A stretch of 64,000 nt of DNA from Mycobacterium sp. EPa45 (lineage in GTDB: Bacteria > Actinomycetota > Actinomycetes > Mycobacteriales > Mycobacteriaceae): contig NZ_CP011773.1 in NCBI RefSeq assembly GCF_001021385.1, forward strand, positions 5,084,001-5,148,000, given 5' to 3'. Positions 1 to 10,905 of the stretch are shown piece by piece. The notes under the pieces are model-generated. The model did no database searches. It was not told the DNA's origin and worked only from the letters and a program-made list of their open reading frames with translations. Numbering within the stretch: the first letter of the stretch is position 1; each line of letters begins with the position of its first letter. A program made the position numbers and the translations under genes.

Positions 1-62
1 CTCGCGCACAGCGCGATCATCATCAACGACAAGTATTCGCACAGCCACAGTCTCAACCCAAC

Positions 63-81
63 GCCTGAGATTGGCCTGAGA
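63..81 (-). promoter_or_regulatory. Candidate MprA box (8-3-8 direct repeat)
   Basis: Two identical 8-mers, GCCTGAGA at 63-70 and 74-81, are separated by TTG. Read on the minus strand this is TCTCAGGC-CAA-TCTCAGGC. From memory, the M. tuberculosis MprA box is a 19-bp site made of two loosely conserved 8-bp direct-repeat subunits. In mycobacteria mprA lies next to rpmF, and here it would start just left of the window on the minus strand, so the site sits where mprA autoregulation is expected. The gene itself is not visible. Confidence 0.45.
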
Positions 82-123
82 GGCACGCCGCGCGAGCAGG
101 CAATTCGCGGCCGGCGAACGGCG

Positions 124-297
124 TCAGCGCTTGTCGAGATCGATCAGTCCGAGGCGCGCAGCCTTGAGCAACCGGCGGGGAACCTTGTGCTGGCGACCGC
201 CGACGGAAACGTTGACCAGACCGGTGGCCTCGGCCTTCCACTGCGCGCGCCGACTGCGGGTGTTCGCGCGCGACATTCTGCGCTTGGGCACAGCCAT
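124..297 (-). CDS. rpmF: 50S ribosomal protein L32
   Basis: This 57-residue, strongly basic protein begins [10 protein letters not shown] and ends LGLIDLDKR, the classic L32 signature, and is a structural component of the large ribosomal subunit. The start is the ATG at 297; a longer upstream extension in the same frame has no L32 similarity. It has no cysteines, so it is the zinc-free form. A gene at this place beside the mprAB region is expected in fast-growing mycobacteria. It is divergent from the acyl-CoA operon that starts at 531, and a 233-bp gap separates them. Confidence 0.95.
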   Translation of the reverse strand: MAVPKRRMSRANTRSRRAQWKAEATGLVNVSVGGRQHKVPRRLLKAARLGLIDLDKR

Positions 298-426
298 GAC
301 GTGCTTCTCCTTGATCAGGGGTGTCGCCGCGCAGAGACAGATAGTGCCGGCGGCCACGATTTGCATCTCAGGATAGCCGCTCACCTGCGTGGGTTCCAAA
401 ACAGCCGGGTCGGGTGAACTTGCCTC

Positions 427-457
427 TTGACTGTGGACCGGCGGTCCCCAGTAACCT
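427..457 (+). promoter_or_regulatory. Candidate promoter of the AtuA-like/fadE13 operon
   Basis: TTGACT at 427-432 is a good sigma-A -35 box, and TAACCT at 452-457 is a plausible -10 with a rather long 19-bp spacer. It lies about 75 bp before the GTG start at 531 and overlaps the palindrome at 453-468. This is inferred from motif match only. Confidence 0.4.
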
Positions 458-468
458 ACCGGTTGGTT
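453..468. promoter_or_regulatory. Palindromic operator AACCTACCGGTTGGTT
   Basis: This 16-bp near-perfect inverted repeat reads AACC-t-ACCGGT-t-GGTT, with 14 of 16 positions symmetric. It overlaps the proposed -10 box of the operon starting at 531, a position suited to repression. Size and symmetry fit a TetR-family dimer site, but no regulator gene is in the window, so the binding protein is unknown. Confidence 0.5.
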
Positions 469-530
469 GGCTCGGCGGGCAGGAGCGGAGCGACCCGGGA
501 TCGAGTCCCAGTGAAGGGAAGACAGCGCAC

Positions 531-2225
531 GTGGCAGAAGCGGTGCGGATCGGTAACTGTTCGGGCTTCTACGGTGACCGCATCGCGGCAATGCGCGAGA
601 TGCTCACCGGCGGCGAGCTCGACTACTTGACCGGCGATTACCTGGCCGAGCTCACCATGCTGATTCTGGGCCGGGACAAGATGAAGAATCCCGAGCGTGG
701 CTACGCCAAGACCTTCCTGACCCAGCTGGAGGACTGCCTCGGCTTGGCCCGGGAGCGGGGCGTGCGCATCGTCGCCAACGCCGGTGGTCTCAACCCGGCC
801 GGCCTGGCCGACGCGGTTCGCGGGTTGGCCGAGCGGCTCGGCGTCCCGGCAAACGTCGCTCACGTCGAGGGCGACGACCTTCTCCCCCGCGCGGCCGAGC
901 TCGGCCTGGGCTCGCCGCTGACGGCGAACGCCTACCTGGGTGCGTGGGGCATCGCCGACTGCCTGCAGGCCGGCGCCGACATCGTGGTCACCGGCAGGGT
1001 CACCGACGCCTCCGTGGTGGTCGGCCCCGCCGCGGCACACTTCGGGTGGGCCCGCGACGACTACGACCGGCTCGCGGGCGCGGTGGCGGCCGGCCATGTC
1101 ATCGAGTGCGGAGCGCAGGCCACCGGCGGCAACTACTCCTTCTTCACCGAGATCCCCGACCTCAGTCACGCCGGCTTCCCGCTTGCCGAGATCCACGCCG
1201 ACGGCTCCTCGGTGATCACCAAACATCCTGGGACCGGTGGCCAGGTGAGCATGGGCACCGTCACCGCGCAGCTGCTCTACGAGATCGGCAGTGCCCGCTA
1301 TGCAAACCCCGACGTCACCGCCCGCTTCGACACCATCGCCCTGGCCGACGACGGCGCCGACCGTGTACGGATCAGCGGTGTGCGCGGCGAGCCGCCGCCG
1401 CCGACGCTGAAGGTGTCGTTGAACAGCATCGGCGGCTTCCGCAACGCGGCGACATTCGTGCTCACCGGCCTCGACATCGAGGCCAAGGCGGCGCTGGTGC
1501 GCCGACAACTGGAGTCCGCGCTGCGCGTACGCCCCGCCGAGTTGGGGTGGACGCTGGCCCGGACTGACCACGTCGACGCCGACACCGAAGAGGCCGCCAG
1601 CGCACTGCTGACCTGTGTCGTGCGCGATCCCGATCCAAAGACGGTCGGGCGCCAGTTCTCCTCCGCCGCGGTCGAACTCGCGCTTGCGTCCTATCCCGGA
1701 TTCACCTCGACAGCGCCCCCGGGCGACGGGCAGGTCTACGGTGTGTTCACCGCCGGTTACGTGCCCGCCGGTGAAGTCGCACACGTCGCCGTGCGGCCTG
1801 ATGGCAGCCGCGCCGAGATCGCGCCTGCGGCAACGACGTTGGAGCTGACCGAGGTCGAAGTGCCGTCGTTGCCGGAACCACCGGCGCCAGGGCCCACCCG
1901 GCTCGTTCCACTGGGCACGATCGCCGGAGCCCGCAGCGGCGACAAGGGCGGGGCGGCCAACGTGGGTGTGTGGGTGCGCACCGAGGAGCAGTGGCGCTGG
2001 CTGGCGCACACGCTGACCGTCGACAGGCTCCGTGAACTGCTCCCGGAGACAAGGGATCTCCCGATCACCCGTCATCTGTTGCCGAACCTGCGTGCGGTGA
2101 ACTTCGTCATCGACGGCATCCTCGGGCAGGGCGTCGCCTATCAAGCACGATTCGACCCACAGGCCAAAGGTCTCGGCGAGTGGCTGCGCAGCCGGCACAT
2201 CGACATCCCGGAAGAGCTTCTGTGA
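531..2225 (+). CDS. AtuA-like acyclic terpene utilization family protein (DUF1446)
   Basis: The 564-residue protein begins [17 protein letters not shown] after a GTG at 531 with AAGGGAAG about 10 bp upstream; an in-frame extension further upstream looks non-coding. The N-terminal two thirds is the DUF1446 region. The C-terminal part, with [17 protein letters not shown], is the small AtuA-type tail. AtuA proteins accompany geranyl-CoA or branched acyl-CoA carboxylase operons in Pseudomonas, but their biochemical role is unclear. It is the first gene of a six-gene operon, and its TGA overlaps the GTG of the next gene. It corresponds to Rv0976c. Family assignment is strong; function is inferred from context. 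Confidence 0.85.
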   Translation: MAEAVRIGNCSGFYGDRIAAMREMLTGGELDYLTGDYLAELTMLILGRDKMKNPERGYAKTFLTQLEDCLGLARERGVRIVANAGGLNPAGLADAVRGLAERLGVPANVAHVEGDDLLPRAAELGLGSPLTANAYLGAWGIADCLQAGADIVVTGRVTDASVVVGPAAAHFGWARDDYDRLAGAVAAGHVIECGAQATGGNYSFFTEIPDLSHAGFPLAEIHADGSSVITKHPGTGGQVSMGTVTAQLLYEIGSARYANPDVTARFDTIALADDGADRVRISGVRGEPPPPTLKVSLNSIGGFRNAATFVLTGLDIEAKAALVRRQLESALRVRPAELGWTLARTDHVDADTEEAASALLTCVVRDPDPKTVGRQFSSAAVELALASYPGFTSTAPPGDGQVYGVFTAGYVPAGEVAHVAVRPDGSRAEIAPAATTLELTEVEVPSLPEPPAPGPTRLVPLGTIAGARSGDKGGAANVGVWVRTEEQWRWLAHTLTVDRLRELLPETRDLPITRHLLPNLRAVNFVIDGILGQGVAYQARFDPQAKGLGEWLRSRHIDIPEELL

Positions 2226-3375
2226 ACATCTGGAACACCCCCGAACGTCAGCAGCTGCGGAAAACGGTGCGCAGCTTTGCCGAACGCGAGATCCTGCCCC
2301 ATGTCGAGGAGTGGGAGCGCGCCGGGGAGCTCCCCCGCGACCTGCACCGCCGCGCAGCAGCCGCCGGGCTGCTCGGAGCCGAATTGCCCGAGTCGGTCGG
2401 CGGCGGTGGCGGAGATGCCGCGGACTCCTTGATCATCTGTGAGGAGCTGCACGAATCCGGCACCCCCGGAGGAGTTTTCGCCTCGCTGTTCACCTGCGGT
2501 ATCGCGGTCCCCCACATGGCCGCCAGCGGCGACGAACGGCTGATCGAGGCGTTCGTGCGACCTACGCTGCGCGGTGAACTCATCGGCTCGCTGGCGATCA
2601 CCGAACCGGGCGGCGGCTCCGACGTCGGCCACCTACGGACGACGGCCACCCGTGCCGGTGACGAGTTCGTGGTCAACGGCGCGAAGACCTACATCACCTC
2701 GGGAGTACGCGCCGACTACGTAGTCACCGCGGTACGCACCGGCGGCGCCGACTTGCCTGGCGCGGCGGGGGTTTCGTTGCTCGTCGTCGAGAAGGGCACA
2801 CCCGGCTTCGACGTGACGCGTCGCCTGGACAAAATGGGCTGGCGTTCCTCCGACACCGCCGAGCTCTCCTACTCCGAGGCCCGGGTGCCGGTCGCCAATC
2901 TTGTCGGCGACGAGAACACCGGCTTCGCCCAGATCGCGCAGGCCTTCGTCTCCGAACGTATCGGCCTTGCCGCCCAGGCCTATTCGTCGGCGCAACGCTG
3001 CCTGGACCTGACGGTGCAGTGGTGCCGGGACCGCGAGACGTTCGGCCGGCCGCTGATCTCCCGGCAGGCCGTACAGAACACCCTGGCCGAGATGGCGCGA
3101 CGCATCGACGTGGCACGGGTCTATTCACGCAGTGTCGTGGAACGGCAACTATCGGGCGAGACCAATCTGATCGCCGAAGTGTGCTTCGCGAAGAACACCG
3201 CGGTGGAAGCCGGCGAATGGGTGGCGCACCAGGCCGTTCAGCTCTTCGGAGGGATGGGATACATGACCGAGTGCGAGGTCGAACGCCAATACCGGGACAT
3301 GCGGATCCTGGGTATCGGCGGCGGAACCACCGAAATCCTCACCGGTCTGGCCGCCAAGGCACTTGGATACCAGGC

Positions 3376-3379
<4 letters not shown>
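2222..3379 (+). CDS. fadE13: Acyl-CoA dehydrogenase FadE13
   Basis: This 385-residue flavoprotein has the usual ACAD order of N-terminal helical, middle beta and C-terminal helical domains. ITEPGGGSDVG is the FAD/substrate motif and FGGMGYMTECEVERQYRD the C-terminal signature. Where medium-chain enzymes carry the catalytic YEGT glutamate this protein has GIGGGTTEI. The base is therefore probably the glutamate of FVSERIGLAAQ, as in isovaleryl-CoA dehydrogenases, which suggests branched substrates. The GTG at 2222 overlaps the previous stop and gives the expected N-terminus; translation is likely coupled. Its own stop overlaps the accD2 start. Confidence 0.9.
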
Positions 3380-4971
<1,592 letters not shown>

Positions 4972-4979
4972 GTTCCCAA

Positions 4980-6983
4980 ATGATCACTAGAGTTCTCGTT
5001 GCCAACCGTGGCGAGATCGCCCGCCGCGTGTTCGCCACCTGTCGCCGGCTCGGCATCGGCACGGTGGCGGTCTACACCGACCCGGACGCCGAGGCACCGC
5101 ACGTCGCCGAGGCCGACGCCCGAGTGCGACTCGAGGGCGCTCGATCCGACGTCGCCGGCCCAGCGGCTCCGGCAGGCTACCTCGACGCAGCGCAGCTGAT
5201 CGCCGCCGCGCGGGCCGCCGGCGCTGACGCGATCCACCCCGGCTACGGATTCCTCTCGGAGAACCCTGATTTCGCGAAGTCCGTCATCGATGCCGGACTG
5301 ACCTGGATCGGGCCACCGGTGGCCGCCGTCGCGTCGATGGGCTCGAAGATCGAGGCGAAGAAGATGATGGCCGCCGCGGGTGTGCCGGTTCTCGACGAGC
5401 TCGACCCCACCACTGTCACCGCAGCCCAGTTGCCGGTATTGGTCAAGGCGTCGGCCGGCGGCGGCGGCCGCGGCATGCGCGTGGTGTCCGAGCTGGCCGA
5501 TCTGGCCGGTCAGGTCGCCGCCGCGCAGCGCGAGGCCCAGTCGGCGTTCGGCGATCCGACGGTGTTCTGCGAGCGGTACCTGCCGACCGGCCATCACGTC
5601 GAGGTGCAGGTCCTCGCCGATCGGCACGGCACGGTCTGGGCCGTCGGCGAGCGGGAATGCTCCATCCAGCGCAGGCACCAGAAGATCATCGAAGAAGCAC
5701 CCTCCCCACTGGTCGAGCGCGTTGCGGGTATGCGGGAGAGGCTGTTCGACGCCGCCCGGCTGGCGGCCGGCGCGATCGGCTACACCGGCGCGGGCACCGT
5801 GGAGTTCCTGGCCGACGAGGACGGCGAGTTCTACTTCCTGGAGATGAACACCCGCCTTCAGGTCGAGCATCCGGTTACCGAACTCACCACCGGCCTGGAC
5901 CTCGTCGAGCTGCAGCTGGCGGTGGCCGACGGTGAGCGGCTCGGCGAGCAGCCCCCGGCCGCCCGCGGCCATTCGATCGAGGCCCGCATCTACGCAGAGG
6001 ATCCCGCCAAGAACTGGCAACCGCAGGCCGGCCGCATCCACTTGTTCGAGGTGCCCGGCGTAGCAACCACTTTCGGCCTCATCGCCGATACCGGGATCCG
6101 ACTGGACTCCGGAATCGACGGCCATGCGACGGTGTCGATCCACTACGACCCGATGCTGGCCAAGGTGATCTCGTACGCCCCCACCCGACGGCGTGCCGCC
6201 CAGGTGCTCGCCGCCGCGCTGGCCGGCACCCGGCTGCACGGCATCCGGACCAACCGCGACCTGCTCGTCAATGTCCTTCGCCACCAGAGCTTCCTGGACG
6301 GCGCCACCGACACCGCGTTCTTCGACACGCATGGCCTCGCGGATCTGGCCCGGCCGCTGGCCGATGAGCGCGTGATCCGACTCGCCGCCGTCGCCGCCGC
6401 CCTCGCTGACGCCGCACACAACCGCGCCACCGCCGCGGTGCTCGGCGAGATCCCGAGCGGCTGGCGCAATGTGGTGTCGGGACATCAGCGCAAGAGCTAC
6501 ACGGACACCACGAGGGATTATCACGTCGACTATCGATTCACCCGCGACGGCGTGGTGTTGCCCGACGACCCCGGCGTCGCTCTGGTGTCGGCACAGCCCG
6601 GCGAGGTGGTGCTGCGAGACCAAAACGGGGTGGCCACCACCTTCGCGGTAAGCCGTTACGGCGCCGAGGTATTCGTCGACTCTGCGCTGGGCGCAGTCGC
6701 CTTGACCGTCGTGCCCCGGTTCCCCGAGCCGGGGTCGACCGTCGAGAAGGGCTCGCTGCTGGCGCCCATGCCCGGCGCGGTGATCCGGCTCGGTGCGACG
6801 CTTGGCGACACCGTCACTCTTGGCCAGCCACTCGTGTGGCTCGAGGCGATGAAGATGGAACACACGATCACCGCGCCCGCCGACGGCGTGGTGACTCAAC
6901 TCGAGGTCAGCGTCGGCCAGCAGGTCGACGTGGGAACCGTCCTGGCCCGGGTGGAGAGCCCGGACACCGGAAAAGGAGAGTAA
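4980..6983 (+). CDS. accA2: Acyl-CoA carboxylase alpha subunit AccA2 (biotin carboxylase + BCCP)
   Basis: This 667-residue protein carboxylates its own biotin using ATP and bicarbonate. The order is a biotin carboxylase N-lobe, an ATP-grasp domain with KASAGGGGRGMRVV and EMNTRLQVEH, a biotin carboxylase C-terminal lobe, a linker domain, and a C-terminal biotinyl domain. The biotinylation motif EAMKMEH puts the modified lysine near residue 625. The start ATG at 4980 lies 8 bp after accD2 and is followed directly by the MITRVLVANRGEIARRVF signature. It partners AccD2. The downstream fadE12 start overlaps its stop by one base. Confidence 0.93.
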   Translation: MITRVLVANRGEIARRVFATCRRLGIGTVAVYTDPDAEAPHVAEADARVRLEGARSDVAGPAAPAGYLDAAQLIAAARAAGADAIHPGYGFLSENPDFAKSVIDAGLTWIGPPVAAVASMGSKIEAKKMMAAAGVPVLDELDPTTVTAAQLPVLVKASAGGGGRGMRVVSELADLAGQVAAAQREAQSAFGDPTVFCERYLPTGHHVEVQVLADRHGTVWAVGERECSIQRRHQKIIEEAPSPLVERVAGMRERLFDAARLAAGAIGYTGAGTVEFLADEDGEFYFLEMNTRLQVEHPVTELTTGLDLVELQLAVADGERLGEQPPAARGHSIEARIYAEDPAKNWQPQAGRIHLFEVPGVATTFGLIADTGIRLDSGIDGHATVSIHYDPMLAKVISYAPTRRRAAQVLAAALAGTRLHGIRTNRDLLVNVLRHQSFLDGATDTAFFDTHGLADLARPLADERVIRLAAVAAALADAAHNRATAAVLGEIPSGWRNVVSGHQRKSYTDTTRDYHVDYRFTRDGVVLPDDPGVALVSAQPGEVVLRDQNGVATTFAVSRYGAEVFVDSALGAVALTVVPRFPEPGSTVEKGSLLAPMPGAVIRLGATLGDTVTLGQPLVWLEAMKMEHTITAPADGVVTQLEVSVGQQVDVGTVLARVESPDTGKGE

Positions 6984-8149
6984 TGACCGACACCGGCTTC
7001 ATCGAGAGCGCCGAACGTCAGGAGCTGCGCAAGGCGGTCGCCGCGATGGCGGCGAGTTACGGCTCCGAGTATTACCTGGCCAGGGCCCGCGCCGGTGAGC
7101 ACACCGACGAATTGTGGTCGGAAGCAGCCAAACTCGGATTCGTCGGCGTCAACCTGCCCGAGGAGTACGGCGGTGGTGGCGCCGGGATGTACGAGCTGTC
7201 CCTGGTGATGGAAGAGATGGCCGCCAACGGCTGCGCGCTGCTGATGCTGGTGGTGTCGCCCGCGATCAACGGGACGATCATCAGCAAGTTCGGCACCGAC
7301 GACCAGAAGAAGCGGTGGCTGCCCGGTATCGCCGACGGCTCGATCACGATGGCGTTCGCCATCACCGAACCCGACGCCGGTTCGAATTCGCACAAGATCA
7401 CCACCACCGCGCGCCGAGACGGCGGCGATTGGATCCTCTCCGGGCAAAAGGTGTATATCTCCGGCGTCGACCAGGCCCAGGCGGTGCTGGTCGTCGGCCG
7501 TACCGAGGAGGAGAAAACCGGCAACCTCAAGCCGGCGCTGTTCATCGTGCCCACCGACACCCCCGGGTTCTCCTTCACCAAGATCGACATGGAGATCGTC
7601 AGCCCGGAAAGCCAGTTCCAGGTGTTCATCGACGACGTCCGGCTGCCGGCCGACGCCCTGGTCGGCTCGGAGGACGCCGCGATCGCGCAGCTGTTTGCCG
7701 GCCTGAACCCGGAACGAATCATGGGTGCGGCCAACGCGATCGGCGCCGGACGCCATGTGCTCGGCAGGGCCACCGAATACGTCAAGACCCGCCAGGTGTG
7801 GAAGACGCCGATCGGTGCACATCAGGGCATCGCGCATCCGTTGGCGCAGAACTACATCGAGATCGAGCTGGCCAAGCTGATGATGCAGAAAGCCGCCGCG
7901 CTCTACGACGCAGGCGACGACTTCGGTGCCGCCGAGGCAGCCAACATGGCAAAGTACGCCGCGGGCGAAGCGTCCACAAAAGCCGTCGACCAGGCGGTGC
8001 AGTCGCTGGGGGGCAACGGGCTCACCAAGGAGTACGGCGTTGCGTCGATGCTGACCGCCTCTCGGCTGGCACGCATCGCCCCGGTCAGCCGGGAGATGAT
8101 ATTGAACTTCGTTGCCCAGACATCCCTGGGCCTGCCCCGGTCGTACTGA
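6983..8149 (+). CDS. fadE12: Acyl-CoA dehydrogenase FadE12
   Basis: This 388-residue ACAD is the second in the operon. ITEPDAGSNSHK and SGQKVYISGVDQA mark the middle domain and QSLGGNGLTKEYG the C-terminal one. Like FadE13 it lacks the YEGT glutamate (RIAPVSREMI instead) and has a glutamate in AGLNPERIMG, the isovaleryl-CoA-dehydrogenase position. The start is fixed by AAGGAGAG seven bases before the ATG at 6983, which overlaps the accA2 TAA. Two different dehydrogenases imply two successive or alternative oxidation steps on branched acyl-CoAs; the substrates are unproven. Confidence 0.9.
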   Translation: MTDTGFIESAERQELRKAVAAMAASYGSEYYLARARAGEHTDELWSEAAKLGFVGVNLPEEYGGGGAGMYELSLVMEEMAANGCALLMLVVSPAINGTIISKFGTDDQKKRWLPGIADGSITMAFAITEPDAGSNSHKITTTARRDGGDWILSGQKVYISGVDQAQAVLVVGRTEEEKTGNLKPALFIVPTDTPGFSFTKIDMEIVSPESQFQVFIDDVRLPADALVGSEDAAIAQLFAGLNPERIMGAANAIGAGRHVLGRATEYVKTRQVWKTPIGAHQGIAHPLAQNYIEIELAKLMMQKAAALYDAGDDFGAAEAANMAKYAAGEASTKAVDQAVQSLGGNGLTKEYGVASMLTASRLARIAPVSREMILNFVAQTSLGLPRSY

Positions 8150-8916
8150 TGGACACATTGGTCACCTACACCGTCGAGGGCCACGTCGCCCGGCTGACGC
8201 TCGACTCGCCGCACAACCGCAACGCCCTGTCCACCCGGCTGGTGGAGCAGTTGCACGCCGGACTGCGGGCGGCGGCCGCCGACCCGGCGGTACGGACCGT
8301 GGTGCTGGGTCATACCGGCGGCACGTTCTGTGCCGGCGCCGACCTGAGCGAAGCATCGGACGGCGACCCGTTCGAGACCACCGCCGCGCGCGGACGCGAG
8401 ATGGCCACGGTGCTACGCGCGATCGTCGAAGCGCCGGTGCCGGTGGTGGCGGCCATCGACGGTCACGTTCGCGCCGGCGGCCTGGGTCTGGTGGGGGCAT
8501 GTGATATCGCGGTCGCAGGCCCGCGCAGCACGTTCGCCCTGACCGAAGCGCGCATCGGGGTGGCCCCTGCTGTCATTTCTCTGACATTGCTGCCGAAGAT
8601 GACGCCGCGCGCGGCTGCCCGCTACTACCTCACGGGTGAGACGTTCACCGCACTGACGGCCGCGGAGATCGGCTTGATAACGCTGGCCGCCGACGATCTC
8701 GACACCGCGGTCGCGGGCATCGTGGCCGACCTCGGCCGTGGTTCACCGCAGGGGCTGGCGGCATCGAAATCCCTGACCACAGCCGATGTCTTGGCGCGTT
8801 TCGACCGCGATGCCGAGGGATTGGCGCAAGAGTCGGCGCGGCTGTTCGTCTCTGAGGAAGCCCGCGAAGGGATGCTCGCATTTCTGCAGAAACGCGAGCC
8901 ACGCTGGCTGCGATAA
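8149..8916 (+). CDS. echA7: Enoyl-CoA hydratase/isomerase family protein EchA7
   Basis: This 255-residue crotonase-fold protein is the last gene of the operon, with an ATG at 8149 overlapping the fadE12 stop (TGATG). The CoA-binding and oxyanion motif TFCAGADLSE and the second loop AGGLGLVGACDIAVAG are clear. One of the two usual catalytic glutamates is present in TEARIG. The second lies in a region that reads PAVISLTLLP instead of the typical PGAGG, so hydratase activity on ordinary enoyl-CoA is not certain. LiuC- or AtuE-like hydration of an isohexenyl- or methylglutaconyl-type intermediate is the likely role. Confidence 0.88.
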   Translation: MDTLVTYTVEGHVARLTLDSPHNRNALSTRLVEQLHAGLRAAAADPAVRTVVLGHTGGTFCAGADLSEASDGDPFETTAARGREMATVLRAIVEAPVPVVAAIDGHVRAGGLGLVGACDIAVAGPRSTFALTEARIGVAPAVISLTLLPKMTPRAAARYYLTGETFTALTAAEIGLITLAADDLDTAVAGIVADLGRGSPQGLAASKSLTTADVLARFDRDAEGLAQESARLFVSEEAREGMLAFLQKREPRWLR

Positions 8917-8944
8917 CACGAATGTGAGAGAACAGCGAACCCTC

Positions 8945-8972
8945 TTGCGGTTGCCGACCAGAGTCGTACCCT
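8945..8972 (+). promoter_or_regulatory. Promoter for the DUF1707 gene, probably leaderless
   Basis: TTGCGG (8945-8950), a 16-bp spacer and TACCCT (8967-8972) place the transcription start at about 8979-8981, on the ATG itself. No Shine-Dalgarno is present between the -10 and the ATG. That is the pattern of leaderless mycobacterial mRNAs. Confidence 0.45.
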
Positions 8973-8980
8973 CGTAAGCG

Positions 8981-9577
8981 ATGAGCAATTTGACGCCGCG
9001 GGATGCATCGACGCGGGCTGCTGACACAGACCGCATCCAGGTTGCCCAATTGCTTGCCGACGCCGCTTCCAAGGGACGTCTGCAGCTCAGCGAATACGAG
9101 CAGCGCTTGGCCAAGGCGTACGCCGCGCAGACCTATGAGGATTTGGATCGGCTCACCGAGGACCTGCCGGAGGCCGCCGACGCCTCGCATCGGCGCGGCG
9201 CCTCCGAGCCGGCGCCCAAGACGCTTCTATTGGCGATCCTCAGCGGGTTCGAGCGCCGAGGCCGGTGGAACGTGCCGGGCCGAATCACGACCTTCACCCT
9301 GTTCGGCGGCGGTGTCGTCGACCTGCGCTACGCCGACTTCACCTCGGCCAGCGTGGAAATTCACGCGTACTCGATCATGGGCGGACAGACCATCCTGCTG
9401 CCGCCGGAGGTCAATCTCGAGGTCCATGGGGTCGGCGTGATGGGCGGCTTCGACCACGCCGTGGACGGTCCGGGAACGCCGGGCGCCCCGAAAGTCACCA
9501 TCCGCGGTTTCTCCCTGTGGGGCGGCGTCGGCATCAAGCGCAAGAATCGCAAGCCCGGTGCTCCTGACTCCGCTTGA
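8981..9577 (+). CDS. DUF1707 domain protein with LiaF-like C-terminal domain
   Basis: This 198-residue protein, like Rv0966c, has two parts. Residues 8-60 form the DUF1707 (SHOCT-like) segment: DRIQVAQLLADAASKGRLQL, then YEQRLAKAYAAQTYEDL. The second part is a beta-rich domain like the cell-wall-active antibiotic response (LiaF) C-terminus, with ALFGGG-like and MGGFDH motifs (TFTLFGGGVV, SIMGGQTI, GVGVMGGFDH). No membrane segment is obvious. The family may sense or bind at the membrane; the function in mycobacteria is not established. The start agrees with the leaderless promoter, and a strong hairpin follows the gene. Confidence 0.85.
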   Translation: MSNLTPRDASTRAADTDRIQVAQLLADAASKGRLQLSEYEQRLAKAYAAQTYEDLDRLTEDLPEAADASHRRGASEPAPKTLLLAILSGFERRGRWNVPGRITTFTLFGGGVVDLRYADFTSASVEIHAYSIMGGQTILLPPEVNLEVHGVGVMGGFDHAVDGPGTPGAPKVTIRGFSLWGGVGIKRKNRKPGAPDSA

Positions 9578-9599
9578 CGACTGAGCCCCAGAAACAACC

Positions 9600-9627
9600 T
9601 CGGCCCCTTCCAATCGGAAGGGGCCGA
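9600..9627. terminator. Bidirectional terminator hairpin
   Basis: TCGGCCCCTTCC (9600-9611) pairs perfectly with GGAAGGGGCCGA (9616-9627) around the loop AATC. It lies between the convergent DUF1707 gene (stop 9577) and the minus-strand secreted protein gene (stop 9646), so it can end both transcripts. No long T-tract follows, which is usual in mycobacteria. Confidence 0.8.
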
Positions 9628-9645
9628 AGTCTTGCTGCAGGTTCG

Positions 9646-10905
9646 TTACTTCGAGCTGTCGCCCGAGGCCGAGGTGTTCGAAGACGGACTCGACGAGTTG
9701 GTGTCGGTGCCGGAGGGGCTCGACGGGGTGGTCTCCGGCTTGGTCTTCTTGCCAACTCCGAGCGCGTCCGAGATCTGCTTGCCGATCTTGGCGAGCGGGT
9801 TCTGCGGCTTGGCCGGCTTGGTGGCGGGCTTGGTCGACGACGTCGTCGTCTTGGGTGCCGCAGCGCCGGTCGACTTCGTCACGGCCGGGGTGCTGCCGTC
9901 GGTCGAGGGCGTAGTGCCGTCGGTCGACGGGGTGGTGGTGCCCTCGGTGGTCGTGGTCGATCCGCTCGGGGTGGTGCCCTCGGGCGTCGTGGTGCCATCG
10001 GGCGTCGTGCCTGCGGTCAGCGACTCGGTCTTGACCTCGGCGACCGCCGCAGCCTTGGGTGACTTGGCCGCCGTGGCCGATGCGGTGGTGGTGGTGGCGG
10101 CGGCGGTGGTGGTCGCCCCCGTGAGCGCGCCCTGGAAACTCTTGACCGCACCTTCGACCGCCGCGGTCGCCGCACTCACCGCGCCGCCCAGCGATGCGGC
10201 GGACGCGGCAGTCGGCAGACTGTCGCTGATGGATGTCGAGATGTAGGCCAAGATCGCCGACAGACCCGGCGTGCCGTAGTCGAACGAACCGTCCGGCGTG
10301 GCACCGTAGAAGAACAGGCTGGTCAGGATGCCGCCGCCCAGCTTGACCGGACCGACGTCGAAGGTCGGAACCAATTGTGCAACCGAGGCGACGACCGAAT
10401 TGACGACGTTCGGAATGCCGTAGTAGAACGTCGCCTGCGCGGCTTGGAAGATCGGCGAGCTGGTGCCGAAGAGCTCACCGCTGCCGACGTAAGGGATTGA
10501 GGGCGCGCCGATCTCGAAGTAGTAGTTGTCGAGGTCGAAGTTCGGGACGAATGACTCGAGCGCATTGTCGACCAGGTAGTACAGCACGCCCGACGCGCCG
10601 GCGATGTAGATGTTCTTCACCCCGGGGTAATAGGTGTCCTCCGGGACGTTCGTGCATTGGTCGTTCACGACAGCGCCGCAGCCGACGTAGCCACCCCAGC
10701 CGAAGTAGTAGGCGTCGTTGATGCCCTGGATGGTGATGTCGGTGATCGCCGTCAGCGCGTACTTGGCCGTCGACAGCGGCAGCGGAGTGGATGCACCCAC
10801 CGCGAGGTCATTGGTCGGAAGATACGACGGTGAGGCGGCGACGATGGCAGCGGCGCTGGCCAGTGCCGCGCCGGTCATCAGGAAGGGCCGAGTCCGTGAC
10901 GCCAT
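9646..10905 (-). CDS. Secreted Ser/Thr/Pro-rich mycobacterial protein, function unknown
   Basis: The 419-residue protein starts at the ATG at 10905, preceded by AGGGGAA. An N-terminal Sec signal peptide (MASRTRPFLMTGAALASAAA) is followed by an Ala-rich cleavage region near residue 26. Residues about 30-260 are a folded, Tyr/Gly-rich domain (YYFGWGGYVGCGAVVNDQC has a likely disulfide pair). The rest is low complexity: Ala/Thr runs, then repeats of TTPDGT/TTPEGT/TPSTDGT, and a Lys/Pro/Ser tail. The design resembles mycobacterial cell-wall-associated proteins with a wall-spanning tail. I do not recognise a named family. Its upstream region is the 375-bp gap at 10906-11280. Confidence 0.75.
   Translation of the reverse strand: MASRTRPFLMTGAALASAAAIVAASPSYLPTNDLAVGASTPLPLSTAKYALTAITDITIQGINDAYYFGWGGYVGCGAVVNDQCTNVPEDTYYPGVKNIYIAGASGVLYYLVDNALESFVPNFDLDNYYFEIGAPSIPYVGSGELFGTSSPIFQAAQATFYYGIPNVVNSVVASVAQLVPTFDVGPVKLGGGILTSLFFYGATPDGSFDYGTPGLSAILAYISTSISDSLPTAASAASLGGAVSAATAAVEGAVKSFQGALTGATTTAAATTTTASATAAKSPKAAAVAEVKTESLTAGTTPDGTTTPEGTTPSGSTTTTEGTTTPSTDGTTPSTDGSTPAVTKSTGAAAPKTTTSSTKPATKPAKPQNPLAKIGKQISDALGVGKKTKPETTPSSPSGTDTNSSSPSSNTSASGDSSK

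Noticed and set aside
456..2198. Long minus-strand open frame of 580 codons
   Set aside because: It lies antisense to the AtuA-like gene, is rich in Arg/Gly/His/Gln with no family motif, and is a typical high-GC antisense shadow.
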